The notes beneath the pieces were generated by a model. It saw only the letters and a list, made by a program, of their open reading frames with translations, searched no databases and was not told the origin of the DNA. From assembly GCF_040448305.1 (NCBI RefSeq), contig NZ_CP148752.1, forward strand, positions 1,922,001 to 1,986,000: DNA of 64,000 nucleotides, given 5' to 3'. How positions within the stretch are numbered: the first letter of the stretch is position 1; each line of letters begins with the position of its first letter. Both the position numbers and the translations under genes were made by a program. Positions 52,977-61,808 of the stretch are shown piece by piece. The DNA is from Pseudomonas fluorescens. Lineage in GTDB: Bacteria > Pseudomonadota > Gammaproteobacteria > Pseudomonadales > Pseudomonadaceae.

Positions 52977-54395
52977 TCAACGATTCTGTGGGCCGATGAA
53001 CCGGCTCTTGGCTTCAATGTGGACGCTGTCGTCATCGGCGTCCTTGAGGATGAATTTCACCTCGTTGGTGCTCGACGGCAGTTTTTCCGGTGCGACGGAC
53101 AGCTCGGCAGGCTGGCTGACGATCTCGCCGGCCGCGACCTTGATCTCGCGTCGGCCCTGCATTTTGAGATCCGGCAGGCCGGAGGCTTCGAGCAGGTAGG
53201 TATGGTCGCGCTGGTCCTTGTTCATGATCTTCAGGCTGTAGACGTTTTCGATCCGGCCTTCGGCGTTCTCGCGGTACAGCACGCGGTCCTTGCTGACATC
53301 GAAACCCACCAGCGCACGCATGAAGAATGCCGTCACCAGCAAGCTGATCATCGCCAGCAGCACGATGGCATAACCAATCAGGCGCGGACGCAGTTTATGG
53401 GTTTTCTGCCCGGACAGGTTGTGCTCGGTGGTGTAGCTGATCAGTCCGCGCGGGTATTCCATTTTGTCCATGATGGCGTCGCAGGCATCGATGCAGGCGG
53501 CGCAACCGATGCATTCGATTTGCAGGCCGTCGCGGATGTCGATGCCGGTCGGGCAGACCTGGACGCACATGGTGCAGTCGATGCAGTCACCCAGGCCCTG
53601 GGCCTTGTAGTCGATACCTTTTTTACGCGGTCCACGGCCTTCGCCACGGCGCGGATCGTAGGAAACGATCAGGGTGTCCTTGTCGAACATCACGCTCTGG
53701 AAGCGTGCGTACGGGCACATGTAGATGCACACCTGTTCGCGTAACCAGCCGGCATTGCCGTAAGTGGCGAGGGTGAAGAAGCCGACCCAGAAGTACGACC
53801 AGCCATCCGCCTGGCCGGTGAAGAATTCGAACACCAGTTCGCGGATCGGCGAGAAGTAGCCGACGAAGGTCATGCCGGTGACGAAGCCGATCAGCAGCCA
53901 CATGGTGTGCTTGCTGAACTTGCGCAGGAACTTGTTGGCGCTCATGGGCGCCTTGTCGAGCTTGATGCGTTGGTTGCGGTCGCCCTCGGTGACTTTTTCG
54001 CACCACATGAAGATCCAGGTCCAGACGCTTTGCGGGCAGGTATAACCGCACCAGACCCGTCCGGCGTACACGGTGATGAAGAACAGGCCGAACGCGGCGA
54101 TGATCAACATGCCGGACAGCAGAATGAAATCCTGGGGCCAGAAGGTGGCGCCGAAAATGAAGAACTTGCGCTCCGGCAGGTTCCACCACACCGCCTGATG
54201 ACCGCCCCAGTCCAGCCACACCGTGCCGAAATACAGCAGGAACAACAGGGCTCCGCCGGTCATCCGCAGGTTGCGAAACAGGCCGGTAAAGGCGCGGGTG
54301 TAGATTTTTTCCCTGGAGGCGTAGAGGTCGACGCTGTTGTTCGCGTTCCTGGCGGGTGGAGTGACGTCGTGTACCGGAATCTGGTTGCTCATCAT
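52977..54395 (-). CDS. ccoG: cbb3 oxidase accessory protein CcoG (FixG)
   Basis: A 472-residue membrane iron-sulfur protein that reduces copper for assembly. It has several membrane helices, RVWCGYTCPQSVW, QVCIYMCPYARFQSVMFD, and two ferredoxin clusters (CIDCTMCVQVCPTGID and CIGCAACIDACDA). A last helix (IVLLAMISLLVTAFFM) precedes a periplasmic immunoglobulin-like C-terminus. It has two possible adjacent starts (MM). An imperfect Anr box lies 165 bases upstream. Confidence 0.94.
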   Translation of the reverse strand: MMSNQIPVHDVTPPARNANNSVDLYASREKIYTRAFTGLFRNLRMTGGALLFLLYFGTVWLDWGGHQAVWWNLPERKFFIFGATFWPQDFILLSGMLIIAAFGLFFITVYAGRVWCGYTCPQSVWTWIFMWCEKVTEGDRNQRIKLDKAPMSANKFLRKFSKHTMWLLIGFVTGMTFVGYFSPIRELVFEFFTGQADGWSYFWVGFFTLATYGNAGWLREQVCIYMCPYARFQSVMFDKDTLIVSYDPRRGEGRGPRKKGIDYKAQGLGDCIDCTMCVQVCPTGIDIRDGLQIECIGCAACIDACDAIMDKMEYPRGLISYTTEHNLSGQKTHKLRPRLIGYAIVLLAMISLLVTAFFMRALVGFDVSKDRVLYRENAEGRIENVYSLKIMNKDQRDHTYLLEASGLPDLKMQGRREIKVAAGEIVSQPAELSVAPEKLPSSTNEVKFILKDADDDSVHIEAKSRFIGPQNR

Positions 54396-54559
54396 TGCAT
54401 CCCACGGCAGTGGAAAAGTGCCTCGGTCAGTACGTGCCGACCGCGGTCAAAAAGGGGTGTTGCAGTGGCGCAATGATACGCCTGTCGCTCTAGCCTGCGG
54501 GTGCGACCTTTGGTCGCGTTGGGAGAAAGCCGCGGATGGTGTAGCGAATGTAACAAAAC

Positions 54560-54573
54560 ATGATGCAGGTCAA
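54560..54573 (-). promoter_or_regulatory. Anr-like box of ccoG
   Basis: The plus strand reads ATGAT-GCAG-GTCAA, one mismatch from TTGAT-N4-(A/G)TCAA. About 165 bases before the ccoG ATG. Confidence 0.55.
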
Positions 54574-54611
54574 TTGACATCCGCAGTATAGCTGCCCGGT
54601 TGTCGGGCATC

Positions 54612-54638
54612 GACGCCATCAGGTCCTCCGATGGCGTC
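54612..54638 (-). terminator. Hairpin after the degenerate phosphoesterase gene
   Basis: GACGCCATC pairs with GATGGCGTC across a nine-base loop, 10 bases after the stop. It lacks a clear T-run on the minus strand, so termination is uncertain. Confidence 0.45.
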
Positions 54639-54647
54639 GCGGCGGTT

Positions 54648-55646
54648 TTATTTAACCGGGACGGTATGGCTGGCAACCGGATTGCGCCAGTCATTGCCGG
54701 CGATGACGTTGACGGTGAGGTGCTTTCTGTCGGGGGAAAAACTGGCCGACAACCAGCTTTGCCTGGTCGCCGAGCCACTCATGAAGAGTGGCGTATCACC
54801 ATAGATGTAGTTGCTGGCCGGGTACCTTCCGTTCTGCCTGTTTGCATCGGCGGAAAACACGGCGGTCACGCGATAGTCCTCGAGCATCCGGGAAAACCTC
54901 ATGATTTCGCGCTCCTGGACCGGCCAGTTAAACGGCTGGTGCAAGTTCAGCAGAATGATTTTGCCCTGGGCACGAGCACGTTGCAGGTCGCGCTCCAGCC
55001 AGTCCAGTGAGGCGTTGATCTCGTAGGCGGTCGTATTGAAAAGCGACTGAGTGGAAAAGTTGATGGAGTAGGTGGGCTCGTTGTGCAGTTGGACCAGGTG
55101 AACATCGCCGTAGTCCCTGGAATACGCCAGGCTGCCGTACCAGGTCTTCGTGAAAACAGATGCCCTGGCGGAAAGGTCCATGGTGGCGACTTTGCCCCAG
55201 TAGCGATTCTTCAGGTCTTCGACGCTCCCGGCGGCGCAATCGGGGCAAGCTGCGACATTGAAGTCATAGTCGTGATTGCCCAGGCCATAGTCGTAAAGGT
55301 TGTTGAGTTTGTCTTGCAGTACCGAATGGACGTAGGCGCGTTCTCCGGGATGCCCGGAAGCGGTCAGGTTGCCATTGATCATCACCGGGACGGTGGCAGC
55401 TCCCCCAAGTTGGTTCCTGAAGTCGGCGATGCTGCTGTACTGGGCGTCGATCAGCCATTTTGATCGCGCTTCCTTGTCCGCCGCGGATTCGTGTTCTTTG
55501 TTATCGGATTTTTCACTGGAGGGATACTTCGGCTCCGAAGCAAACACCAGGTGTTGTGGCTGGGATTGGCTGGCGGTCGAGTACATGACGGGAGCACAGG
55601 CTAATACCAGTAAGGAAAGTAGTTTGCAGCTATTTGAAATGCTCAT
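54648..55646 (-). CDS. Secreted calcineurin-like phosphoesterase, degenerate (probable pseudoenzyme)
   Basis: A 332-residue protein homologous over its full length to the divergent neighbour at 55873. The N-terminus (MSISNSCKLLSLLVLACAPV) has a lipobox-like VLAC, so it may be a lipoprotein. Compared with the neighbour, the metal motifs differ: SEPKYP for SDPQYP (Asp to Glu), INGNLT for INGDIT (Asp to Asn), and FSADANRQ for FGGHDHWG (both His lost). GLGNHDY and LNLHQ are kept. It therefore probably lacks normal two-metal catalysis. The ATG at 55646 gives the signal directly. Function unknown. Confidence 0.8.
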   Translation of the reverse strand: MSISNSCKLLSLLVLACAPVMYSTASQSQPQHLVFASEPKYPSSEKSDNKEHESAADKEARSKWLIDAQYSSIADFRNQLGGAATVPVMINGNLTASGHPGERAYVHSVLQDKLNNLYDYGLGNHDYDFNVAACPDCAAGSVEDLKNRYWGKVATMDLSARASVFTKTWYGSLAYSRDYGDVHLVQLHNEPTYSINFSTQSLFNTTAYEINASLDWLERDLQRARAQGKIILLNLHQPFNWPVQEREIMRFSRMLEDYRVTAVFSADANRQNGRYPASNYIYGDTPLFMSGSATRQSWLSASFSPDRKHLTVNVIAGNDWRNPVASHTVPVK

Positions 55647-55872
55647 GGAAGTCCATTTCCGTTTTATTGAGGTTGTTTGTTTTGCAGCACGGGGGCAGGT
55701 GAATGTATGTGACGGTTTTTGCTGAAGCAATCTGGCGTTGATGTTTTGTTGATAAGACATGTTTCCATTATTTACTGGAAATCTGCTCTATTGGTTTTGT
55801 CATTTGGTTTGTTCGTGTAGGTGGTTAGTGTCTGGCAGGACGCCGCTGCTGCGGACTAACTATTAATTATTG

Positions 55873-56892
55873 ATGAAATGGATTTTTATGAACTTACATG
55901 GAAAATATGGTTTGCTGGTGGCGACTGCGTTCTCGTTGCTATGTCCCCTGCTTCTTGCCGTTGCAGCAACCGAAACACCGAAGCATCTGGTTCTGGTCTC
56001 CGATCCGCAGTACCCCTGGACCGATCTCACCGATGAAGGGCTTCCAAGCAACGATGCGCGGGCGAAGGAGTTGGTAGAGTTGCAATATTCCGACATTGCA
56101 GATTTCAGGAGGCACAATGGCGGTGCATCCCGTATCCCCGTGATGATCAATGGCGATATCACTGCGTTCGGTCATGGTGGTGAACGCTCGTATATGAAAG
56201 CGGTATTCGAGAGGAAACTTGAAGGTATTTATGATTATGGGCTGGGTAATCATGATTACGCGAATAACGTTGACGACTGTTTTCTGAATGATTGCGCCGC
56301 GGGCAGTATCGTCGAACTCAAGGAACGTTATTGGGGGAAGGTCGATTCAATGGATCTTGGAATTAGAAGCTCAGGTCTGGGAAAGATTTATTATGGCAGC
56401 CTTGCCTATTCGAAGAGCTTCGGTGATGTGCATATGGTGCAGTTGCATAACGAGCCGACCTACGCTGTGGAGTTTTCGTCCGGAAATCCACTGGGACCGA
56501 CCGCTTTTGAGATCACGCCTGCACTCGATTGGCTTGAGCGGGATTTAAGAAGTGCCCGCCAGCAGGACAAGGTCATTATTCTTAATATGCACAAGGTGTA
56601 TGACTGGAACGGAACGAGCGAGCAGATCGCCAGGTTTCAGCAGATGATCGAAACGTACCGGGTGACGGCGATTTTTGGTGGACACGATCACTGGGGTGCC
56701 GGCAGCTGGTTCGATTGGGGAAAATCTGAGCGTTTTGGTGATGTGCCCGTATTTCTTAGCGGTTCGGCTTCTCAGCAAACGTATCTTATTGCCAGTTTTT
56801 CCGATGACAGGCAGTCGCTCGCCATTAGCGTTGTTAGAGGCAACAACTGGCCAAGTCGCAAGGTCGTCCAGACGATACCGGTCATGAAATAG
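55873..56892 (+). CDS. Secreted calcineurin-like metallophosphoesterase
   Basis: A 339-residue phosphoesterase with a signal peptide (LHGKYGLLVATAFSLLCPLLLAVAA). All five motifs of the fold are visible: SDPQYPW, INGDITAFG, YGLGNHDYANN, ILNMHKVYDW and IFGGHDHWGAG. Substrate is unknown. It is divergent from its degenerate paralogue with 226 AT-rich bases between and ends at a strong terminator. Starts at ATG 55873 or 55888 are possible; TTG 55870 is less likely. The pair separates ccoG from ccoP1, a place where related genomes have no such genes that I recall. Confidence 0.82.
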   Translation: MKWIFMNLHGKYGLLVATAFSLLCPLLLAVAATETPKHLVLVSDPQYPWTDLTDEGLPSNDARAKELVELQYSDIADFRRHNGGASRIPVMINGDITAFGHGGERSYMKAVFERKLEGIYDYGLGNHDYANNVDDCFLNDCAAGSIVELKERYWGKVDSMDLGIRSSGLGKIYYGSLAYSKSFGDVHMVQLHNEPTYAVEFSSGNPLGPTAFEITPALDWLERDLRSARQQDKVIILNMHKVYDWNGTSEQIARFQQMIETYRVTAIFGGHDHWGAGSWFDWGKSERFGDVPVFLSGSASQQTYLIASFSDDRQSLAISVVRGNNWPSRKVVQTIPVMK

Positions 56893-56902
56893 GCATCGAG
56901 AA

Positions 56903-56944
56903 CAAAACGGCCCCGCCAATTCACATTGGCGGGGCCGTTTTTTG
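56903..56944. terminator. Bidirectional terminator between the phosphoesterase and ccoP1
   Basis: AACGGCCCCGCCAAT-TCAC-ATTGGCGGGGCCGTT with T-runs; 15 perfect pairs. Serves both converging units. Confidence 0.95.
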
Positions 56945-56962
56945 TTGCTTCAAGCGTTTGCC

Positions 56963-57940
56963 TTACTTGGCGTCCGCTGCCTTCTCACCGTGAGACAGGC
57001 TGTAGACGTAAGCGGCCAGCAGGTGAACCTTGTCGTTACCCTGCATTGCCTCTTGCGCAGGCATCTGGCCCTGACGGCCGTAACGGATGGTCTGCTGCAG
57101 CTGAGCGAAGCTCGAACCGTAGATGAACGCTGCCGGGTGAGTCAGGTCAGGTGCGCCCATCGCTGGCGTGCCCTTGCCTTCCGGACCGTGGCACGCCACG
57201 CAGTTGGAAGCGAACAGTTTCTGCCCGGCAACCGGGTCGGCCTTGGCGCCTTCCGGCAGCTTGCGGCCATCGAGGTTGGTCAGGATAAACGCGGCCACGT
57301 CGGCCACGCCTTGCTCGCCGATCACTTCAGCCCACGCAGGCATCACCGCGTGACGGCCGCCCATGATGGTGGTCTTGATGGCTTGCGCGTCGCCGCCCCA
57401 GCGCCAGTCGGTGTCGGTCAGGTTAGGGAAGCCGTAGGCGCCCTTGGCGTCGGAACCATGGCAAACCGAGCAGTTGGAGGCGAACAGGCGGCCACCCATC
57501 TTCAGGGCTTGCGGATCCTTGGCCACTTCTTCGATTGGCATGGCCGCGAACTTGGCGAAGATCGGACCGAACTTGGCGTCCGACCTGGCCATTTCCTTTT
57601 CCCACTCGTGAACGCCGGTCCAGCCGGTCTGGCCGTTGGCGAACGCGGTCTGCTTCTCGTTATCGAGGTAGTTGTAACCCGGCAGCAGGCCTTTCCAGTT
57701 GCCCAGGCCCGGGTACAGCACCAGGTAGCCGAGGGCGAAGATGATGGTGCCCACGAACAGCATGAACCACCATTTCGGCAGCGGGTTGTCGTACTCCTCG
57801 ATCCCGTCGAAGGAGTGACCAACCGTCTCGTCGGTTTGCTCGGCGCGCTGGCCCTTGCGGGTGGACAGCAGCAGCCAGGTCAGGGCGAAGATGGTGCCGA
57901 GACTGAGGACTGTGACGTACAGACTCCAGAATGTAGTCAT
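56963..57940 (-). CDS. ccoP: cbb3 oxidase diheme subunit CcoP1
   Basis: A 325-residue membrane-anchored diheme cytochrome c. Membrane segments near the N-terminus (LYVTVLSLGTIFALTWLLL; WWFMLFVGTIIFALGYLVLYP) precede two heme sites, ASNCSVCHGSDAKG and ASNCVACHGPEGKG, with Met ligands downstream (MPAW, MPAQ). GIEEYDNPLPKWW is conserved. It overlaps ccoQ1 by four bases and ends the ccoNOQP-1 operon. Confidence 0.95.
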   Translation of the reverse strand: MTTFWSLYVTVLSLGTIFALTWLLLSTRKGQRAEQTDETVGHSFDGIEEYDNPLPKWWFMLFVGTIIFALGYLVLYPGLGNWKGLLPGYNYLDNEKQTAFANGQTGWTGVHEWEKEMARSDAKFGPIFAKFAAMPIEEVAKDPQALKMGGRLFASNCSVCHGSDAKGAYGFPNLTDTDWRWGGDAQAIKTTIMGGRHAVMPAWAEVIGEQGVADVAAFILTNLDGRKLPEGAKADPVAGQKLFASNCVACHGPEGKGTPAMGAPDLTHPAAFIYGSSFAQLQQTIRYGRQGQMPAQEAMQGNDKVHLLAAYVYSLSHGEKAADAK

Positions 57941-58122
57941 TCTTTGTTACTCCTAGAAGCTTGCTCGACGTGCTTGATGGCTTCGGGATCATCCGCGAAA
58001 GGCAGCAAGGTCGCGTCTTCAAACTCCGACTTGCGCTTGGGACTGAACACCCACAGTGCCAGTCCGATGAAGGCCACCATCACGACAACGGTGCCCAGGC
58101 CACGAATCATCCCGATATCCAT
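57937..58122 (-). CDS. ccoQ: cbb3 oxidase small subunit CcoQ1
   Basis: A 61-residue protein with one membrane helix (GLGTVVVMVAFIGLALWVF) and an acidic tail (DATLLPFADD). The ATG at 58122 (MDIGMIRG) is preferred; a GTG at 58131 would add three residues and overlap ccoO1. CcoQ stabilises the oxidase complex. Confidence 0.92.
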   Translation of the reverse strand: MDIGMIRGLGTVVVMVAFIGLALWVFSPKRKSEFEDATLLPFADDPEAIKHVEQASRSNKE

Positions 58123-58127
58123 CCAAT

Positions 58128-58736
58128 TCACCGTTTGCTTTTGATGATGGTGCCCAGGCCTTGCAGATAGGCCACCAGCGCGTCCATTTCGGTTTTGCCC
58201 TTCACAGCATCCTTGGCGCCGGCGATGTCTTCGTCGGTGTAAGGGACGCCGAGCGTGCGCAAGACTTCCATTTTCTTGGCGGTGTCTTTGCCGTCGAGCT
58301 TGTTTTCCACGAGGAACGGGTAGGCCGGCATTTTCGACTCGGGCACTACGTTGCGCGGGTTGTACAAGTGCGCACGCTGCCAGTCATCGGAGTAACGACC
58401 GCCGACACGGGCCAGGTCCGGACCGGTACGCTTGGAACCCCACAGGAACGGGTGGTCCCAGACGCTTTCACCGGCGACCGAGTAGTGGCCGTAGCGTTCG
58501 GTTTCGGCACGGAACGGACGGATCATCTGCGAGTGGCAGCCGACACAACCGTTGGCGATATAAACGTCCCGGCCTTCCAGTTCAAGGGCGGTGCGGGGCT
58601 TCATGCCCTCGACCGGCTTGTTGGTGACATCCTGGAAAAACAGCGGAACGATCTGGGTCAGGCCGCCGATGCTGACGGCGATGACCATGAAGAAGGCCAG
58701 CAGGCCAATATTCTTCTCGACTGCTTCATGCTTCAT
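58128..58736 (-). CDS. ccoO: cbb3 oxidase monoheme subunit CcoO1
   Basis: A 202-residue membrane cytochrome c with an N-terminal helix (GLLAFFMVIAVSIGGLTQIVPLFF) and a single heme site NGCVGCHSQMIRPF. Its ATG overlaps the ccoN1 stop (ATGA). Confidence 0.95.
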   Translation of the reverse strand: MKHEAVEKNIGLLAFFMVIAVSIGGLTQIVPLFFQDVTNKPVEGMKPRTALELEGRDVYIANGCVGCHSQMIRPFRAETERYGHYSVAGESVWDHPFLWGSKRTGPDLARVGGRYSDDWQRAHLYNPRNVVPESKMPAYPFLVENKLDGKDTAKKMEVLRTLGVPYTDEDIAGAKDAVKGKTEMDALVAYLQGLGTIIKSKR

Positions 58737-60178
58737 CAGTGAGCTCCAACTACGGCAATCTGTTCGGCGGCTTTGGCTTCAGCCGGGTTCGAGGCGCGTA
58801 CGGTACGGAATACGTTGTAGGCCATGAACAGCATGCCGGTGGCGAAGAATGCACCGCCCAGGGCACGGACGATGAAGCCCGGGTGGCTGGCTTGCAGCGC
58901 TTCGACGAACGAGTAGGTGAGGGTGCCGTCATCGTTGATTGCACGCCACATCAGGCCCTGGGTGATGCCGTTGACCCACATCGAAGCGATGTAGAGCACG
59001 GTACCGATGGTCGCGAGCCAGAAGTGGGTGTTGATCAGGCCGGTGCTGTGCATCTGCGCACGACCGAACAGTTTCGGGATCATGTGGTAGATGGCGCCGA
59101 TCGAGATCATCGCAACCCAGCCCAGAGCGCCGGCGTGTACGTGGCCGATGGTCCAGTCGGTGTAGTGCGACAGGGAGTTCACGGTCTTGATGGCCATCAT
59201 CGGGCCTTCGAAGGTCGACATGCCGTAGAACGCCAGGGAGACGACCAGGAAGCGCAGGATCGGGTCGGTGCGCAGCTTATGCCAGGCGCCCGACAGGGTC
59301 ATCATGCCGTTGATCATGCCGCCCCAGCTTGGCGCCAGCAGGATAATCGACATCGCCATGCCCAGGGACTGTGCCCAGTCCGGCAGTGCGGTGTAGTGCA
59401 GGTGGTGCGGACCGGCCCAGATGTACAGGGTGATCAGTGCCCAGAAGTGCACGATCGACAGGCGATAGGAGTAGATCGGGCGTTCGGCCTGTTTCGGCAC
59501 GAAGTAGTACATCATGCCCAGGAAGCCGGTGGTCAGGAAGAAACCCACGGCGTTGTGGCCGTACCACCACTGGATCATCGCATCCGTCGCACCCGAGTAG
59601 GCCGAGTAGGACTTGAACAGGCTGACCGGCAGCGACATGTGGTTGACGATGTGCAGCATCGCGGTCACGACGATGAACGCGCCGTAGAACCAGTTACCCA
59701 CATAGATGTGCTTGGTCTTGCGCTTGACGATGGTGCCGAAGAACACCAGACCGTAGGTGACCCAGACAATGGCCAGCAGAATAGCCAGGGGCCATTCCAG
59801 TTCCGCGTATTCCTTGGTGGTGGTGAAACCCATCGGCAAGGTAATGATCGCGCCGACGATCACCGCTTGCCATCCCCAGAAGGTGAAGGCGGCGAGGCTG
59901 TCGGAAATCAGTCGCGTTTGGCAGGTTCGCTGCACGACGTAATAAGAAGTGGCAAACAGTGCACATCCACCGAAGGCGAAAATCACCAGGTTGGTGTGCA
60001 GCGGGCGCAGGCGTCCAAAGCTCGTCCATGCCAGACCGAAGTTCAACTCCGGCCAGACCAGTTGCGAGGCAATGAAGACACCGAGCCCCATGCCAAGGAT
60101 CCCCCAGACCACCGTCATGATGGCGAACTGGCGGACTACCTTATAGTTATAAGCAGTCGGACTGATTGCTGTGCTCAT
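58736..60178 (-). CDS. ccoN: cbb3 oxidase catalytic subunit CcoN1
   Basis: A 480-residue heme-copper oxidase subunit with 12 helices, reducing oxygen to water. Ligand-bearing motifs include LRPLHTNLVIFAFGG, HIVNHMSLPV, IQWWYGHNAVGFFLT (copper His and the cross-linked Tyr region), WAGPHHLHYTALP and TIGHVHAGALGW. The ATG at 60178 (MSTAISPTAYNYK) is chosen; the frame extends upstream without similarity. It heads the first cbb3 operon. Confidence 0.95.
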   Translation of the reverse strand: MSTAISPTAYNYKVVRQFAIMTVVWGILGMGLGVFIASQLVWPELNFGLAWTSFGRLRPLHTNLVIFAFGGCALFATSYYVVQRTCQTRLISDSLAAFTFWGWQAVIVGAIITLPMGFTTTKEYAELEWPLAILLAIVWVTYGLVFFGTIVKRKTKHIYVGNWFYGAFIVVTAMLHIVNHMSLPVSLFKSYSAYSGATDAMIQWWYGHNAVGFFLTTGFLGMMYYFVPKQAERPIYSYRLSIVHFWALITLYIWAGPHHLHYTALPDWAQSLGMAMSIILLAPSWGGMINGMMTLSGAWHKLRTDPILRFLVVSLAFYGMSTFEGPMMAIKTVNSLSHYTDWTIGHVHAGALGWVAMISIGAIYHMIPKLFGRAQMHSTGLINTHFWLATIGTVLYIASMWVNGITQGLMWRAINDDGTLTYSFVEALQASHPGFIVRALGGAFFATGMLFMAYNVFRTVRASNPAEAKAAEQIAVVGAH

Positions 60179-60660
60179 TCTAAGGTTCCACGGTTTGGGT
60201 GTTTTATTAGGATTAAAAATCGGCCGCAAGTATGGAGAAAGCAAGGGGTCATTGCAACGCGCCATGACCTGGGTCAATGCTTTCAAAAGCTGATTCTGCG
60301 GCCTTTCCATGCGCCGCGTAAGGACAAATTTGCCCGCGGGCAAAACATCCCGGCGGACTGATCAGGCGAGGGGGTCAGGTCGGATGTAACGGGGTGTGTT
60401 CAAACGCAACGTTTGGCTGACCGAAGGCAATTGGTGCGACAGCCGGTATCTACCAGCCTTTGCGGCCTGTCATCGGGCAGATTCGTCGAACACATCGTTC
60501 AGGGTCGACCTGGAACCGGCACCGGCCAGTCCGCATCGGGGGAAGCTTAGACCCGAATCAGGTGATCCGAAAGAAAGTCTGTGCGGGGGTGCGACAATGG
60601 GTCGCAAAGGGGCAGGGAACTGCCGCATCCGGGAGAATGCGGCAGCAGAGCGGTCGGGAT
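60179..60660. other. 482-base region between the two cco operons
   Basis: No gene. It holds the ccoN1 promoter region with an Anr-like box at 60264-60277 and a hairpin CTGCCGCAT/ATGCGGCAG at 60620-60645, just after the ccoP2 stop, without a T-run. Confidence 0.6.
60264..60277 (-). promoter_or_regulatory. Weak Anr-like box before ccoN1
   Basis: Minus strand TTGAC-CCAG-GTCAT, two mismatches from TTGAT-N4-(A/G)TCAA, 86 bases before the ATG. May mean weak or no Anr control. Confidence 0.35.
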
Positions 60661-61614
60661 TTATTTGCGGTTGTCTTCAGCCTGCAGGCGCTCGGTATTC
60701 AAACCGTGGGACAGGCTGTACACATACGCGGCCAGCAATTGCACCTTGTCATTGCCCAGCAGTTCATTCTGCGCCGGCATATGGCCTTGGCGACCATGCC
60801 GAATCGTCTGTTCAAGCTGCGTCAGGCTTGTACCGTAAATGAAGCCGGCAGGATGCGTCAGGTTCGGCGCGCCCATGGCTTCGGTGCCCTGGCCGTTTGC
60901 CCCATGACAGGCGACGCAGGTGGTGCTGAACGCTTGCTGTCCGGCCTGCAGGTCGGCTTTGCTGTCGGCAGGCAATGGCAGCTTGGCCAGGCCATGGCGC
61001 ACATAAGCGGCGACGTTCTTCACACCGTCTTCCCCCAGGACTTCACCCCATGCCGGCATCATCGCCATCCGGCCACCCATGATGGTGGTCTTGATGGTTT
61101 CTGCATTGCCGCCCCAGCGCCAGTCGCTGTCGGCCAGGTTGGGGAAGCCGAATGCACCCTTGGCGTCCGAGCCGTGGCACACCGAGCAGTTGGAGGCAAA
61201 CAGGCGGCCGCCCATTTTCAGTGCCTGCGGGTCCTTGGCCACTTCTTCCACGGGCATCGCCGCGAACTTGGCGAAGATCGGCCCGAACTTCGTGTCGGCC
61301 TTGGCCATTTCCTTTTCCCATTCGTGCACGCCGGTCCAGCCATTTTCGTAGCCGGGGAGGATGCCTTTCCAGTTGCCCAGGCCCGGATAGAGGATCAGGT
61401 AGCCGACGGCAAACACCAGGGTGCCAACGAACAGCATGAACCACCATTGCGGCAGCGGGTTGTCATACTCCTCGATGCCGTCGAAGCTGTGGCCCATGGT
61501 CTGGTCGACACTGCCCTTGGTTTCGCCCTTGCGGGTGCTGAGCAGCAACCAGGTCAGGCCGATCAGGCTGCCGATGGTCAGTACGCAGATCCACGTACTC
61601 CAGAAGGTGGTCAT
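60661..61614 (-). CDS. ccoP: cbb3 oxidase diheme subunit CcoP2
   Basis: A 317-residue diheme cytochrome c like CcoP1. Heme sites are ASNCSVCHGSDAKG and STTCVACHGANGQG. Relative to CcoP1 it lacks about 14 residues after GILPGY, before NGWTGVHEWEKE. It overlaps ccoQ2 by four bases. Confidence 0.95.
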   Translation of the reverse strand: MTTFWSTWICVLTIGSLIGLTWLLLSTRKGETKGSVDQTMGHSFDGIEEYDNPLPQWWFMLFVGTLVFAVGYLILYPGLGNWKGILPGYENGWTGVHEWEKEMAKADTKFGPIFAKFAAMPVEEVAKDPQALKMGGRLFASNCSVCHGSDAKGAFGFPNLADSDWRWGGNAETIKTTIMGGRMAMMPAWGEVLGEDGVKNVAAYVRHGLAKLPLPADSKADLQAGQQAFSTTCVACHGANGQGTEAMGAPNLTHPAGFIYGTSLTQLEQTIRHGRQGHMPAQNELLGNDKVQLLAAYVYSLSHGLNTERLQAEDNRK

Positions 61615-61805
61615 GGCCGGGTACTCCTTGTTGCTGATTCTTCAGTGATGTCGGGTTGTGGTTCGTCGGCGAACGGCAGCAGGCGCGCTTCGGCGAATTC
61701 CGGGCCGCGCTTGCCGTTGAACACCCACAGCGTCATGCCGACGAAGGCCACGAATACGACGACGGTGCCAAGGCCACGGATCATTCCAGTGCTCAATTCA
61801 AACAT
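61611..61805 (-). CDS. ccoQ: cbb3 oxidase small subunit CcoQ2
   Basis: A 64-residue protein with one helix (GLGTVVVFVAFVGMTLWVF) and LLPFADEP in the tail, starting MFELSTGMIRG; three bases after the ccoO2 stop. Confidence 0.92.
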   Translation of the reverse strand: MFELSTGMIRGLGTVVVFVAFVGMTLWVFNGKRGPEFAEARLLPFADEPQPDITEESATRSTRP

Positions 61806-61808
61806 TGC

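Noticed and set aside
58739..60361. 540-codon plus-strand open frame opposite ccoN1, and a similar one opposite ccoN2
   Set aside because: Antisense to conserved oxidase genes; both copies exist because the sense genes are paralogues.
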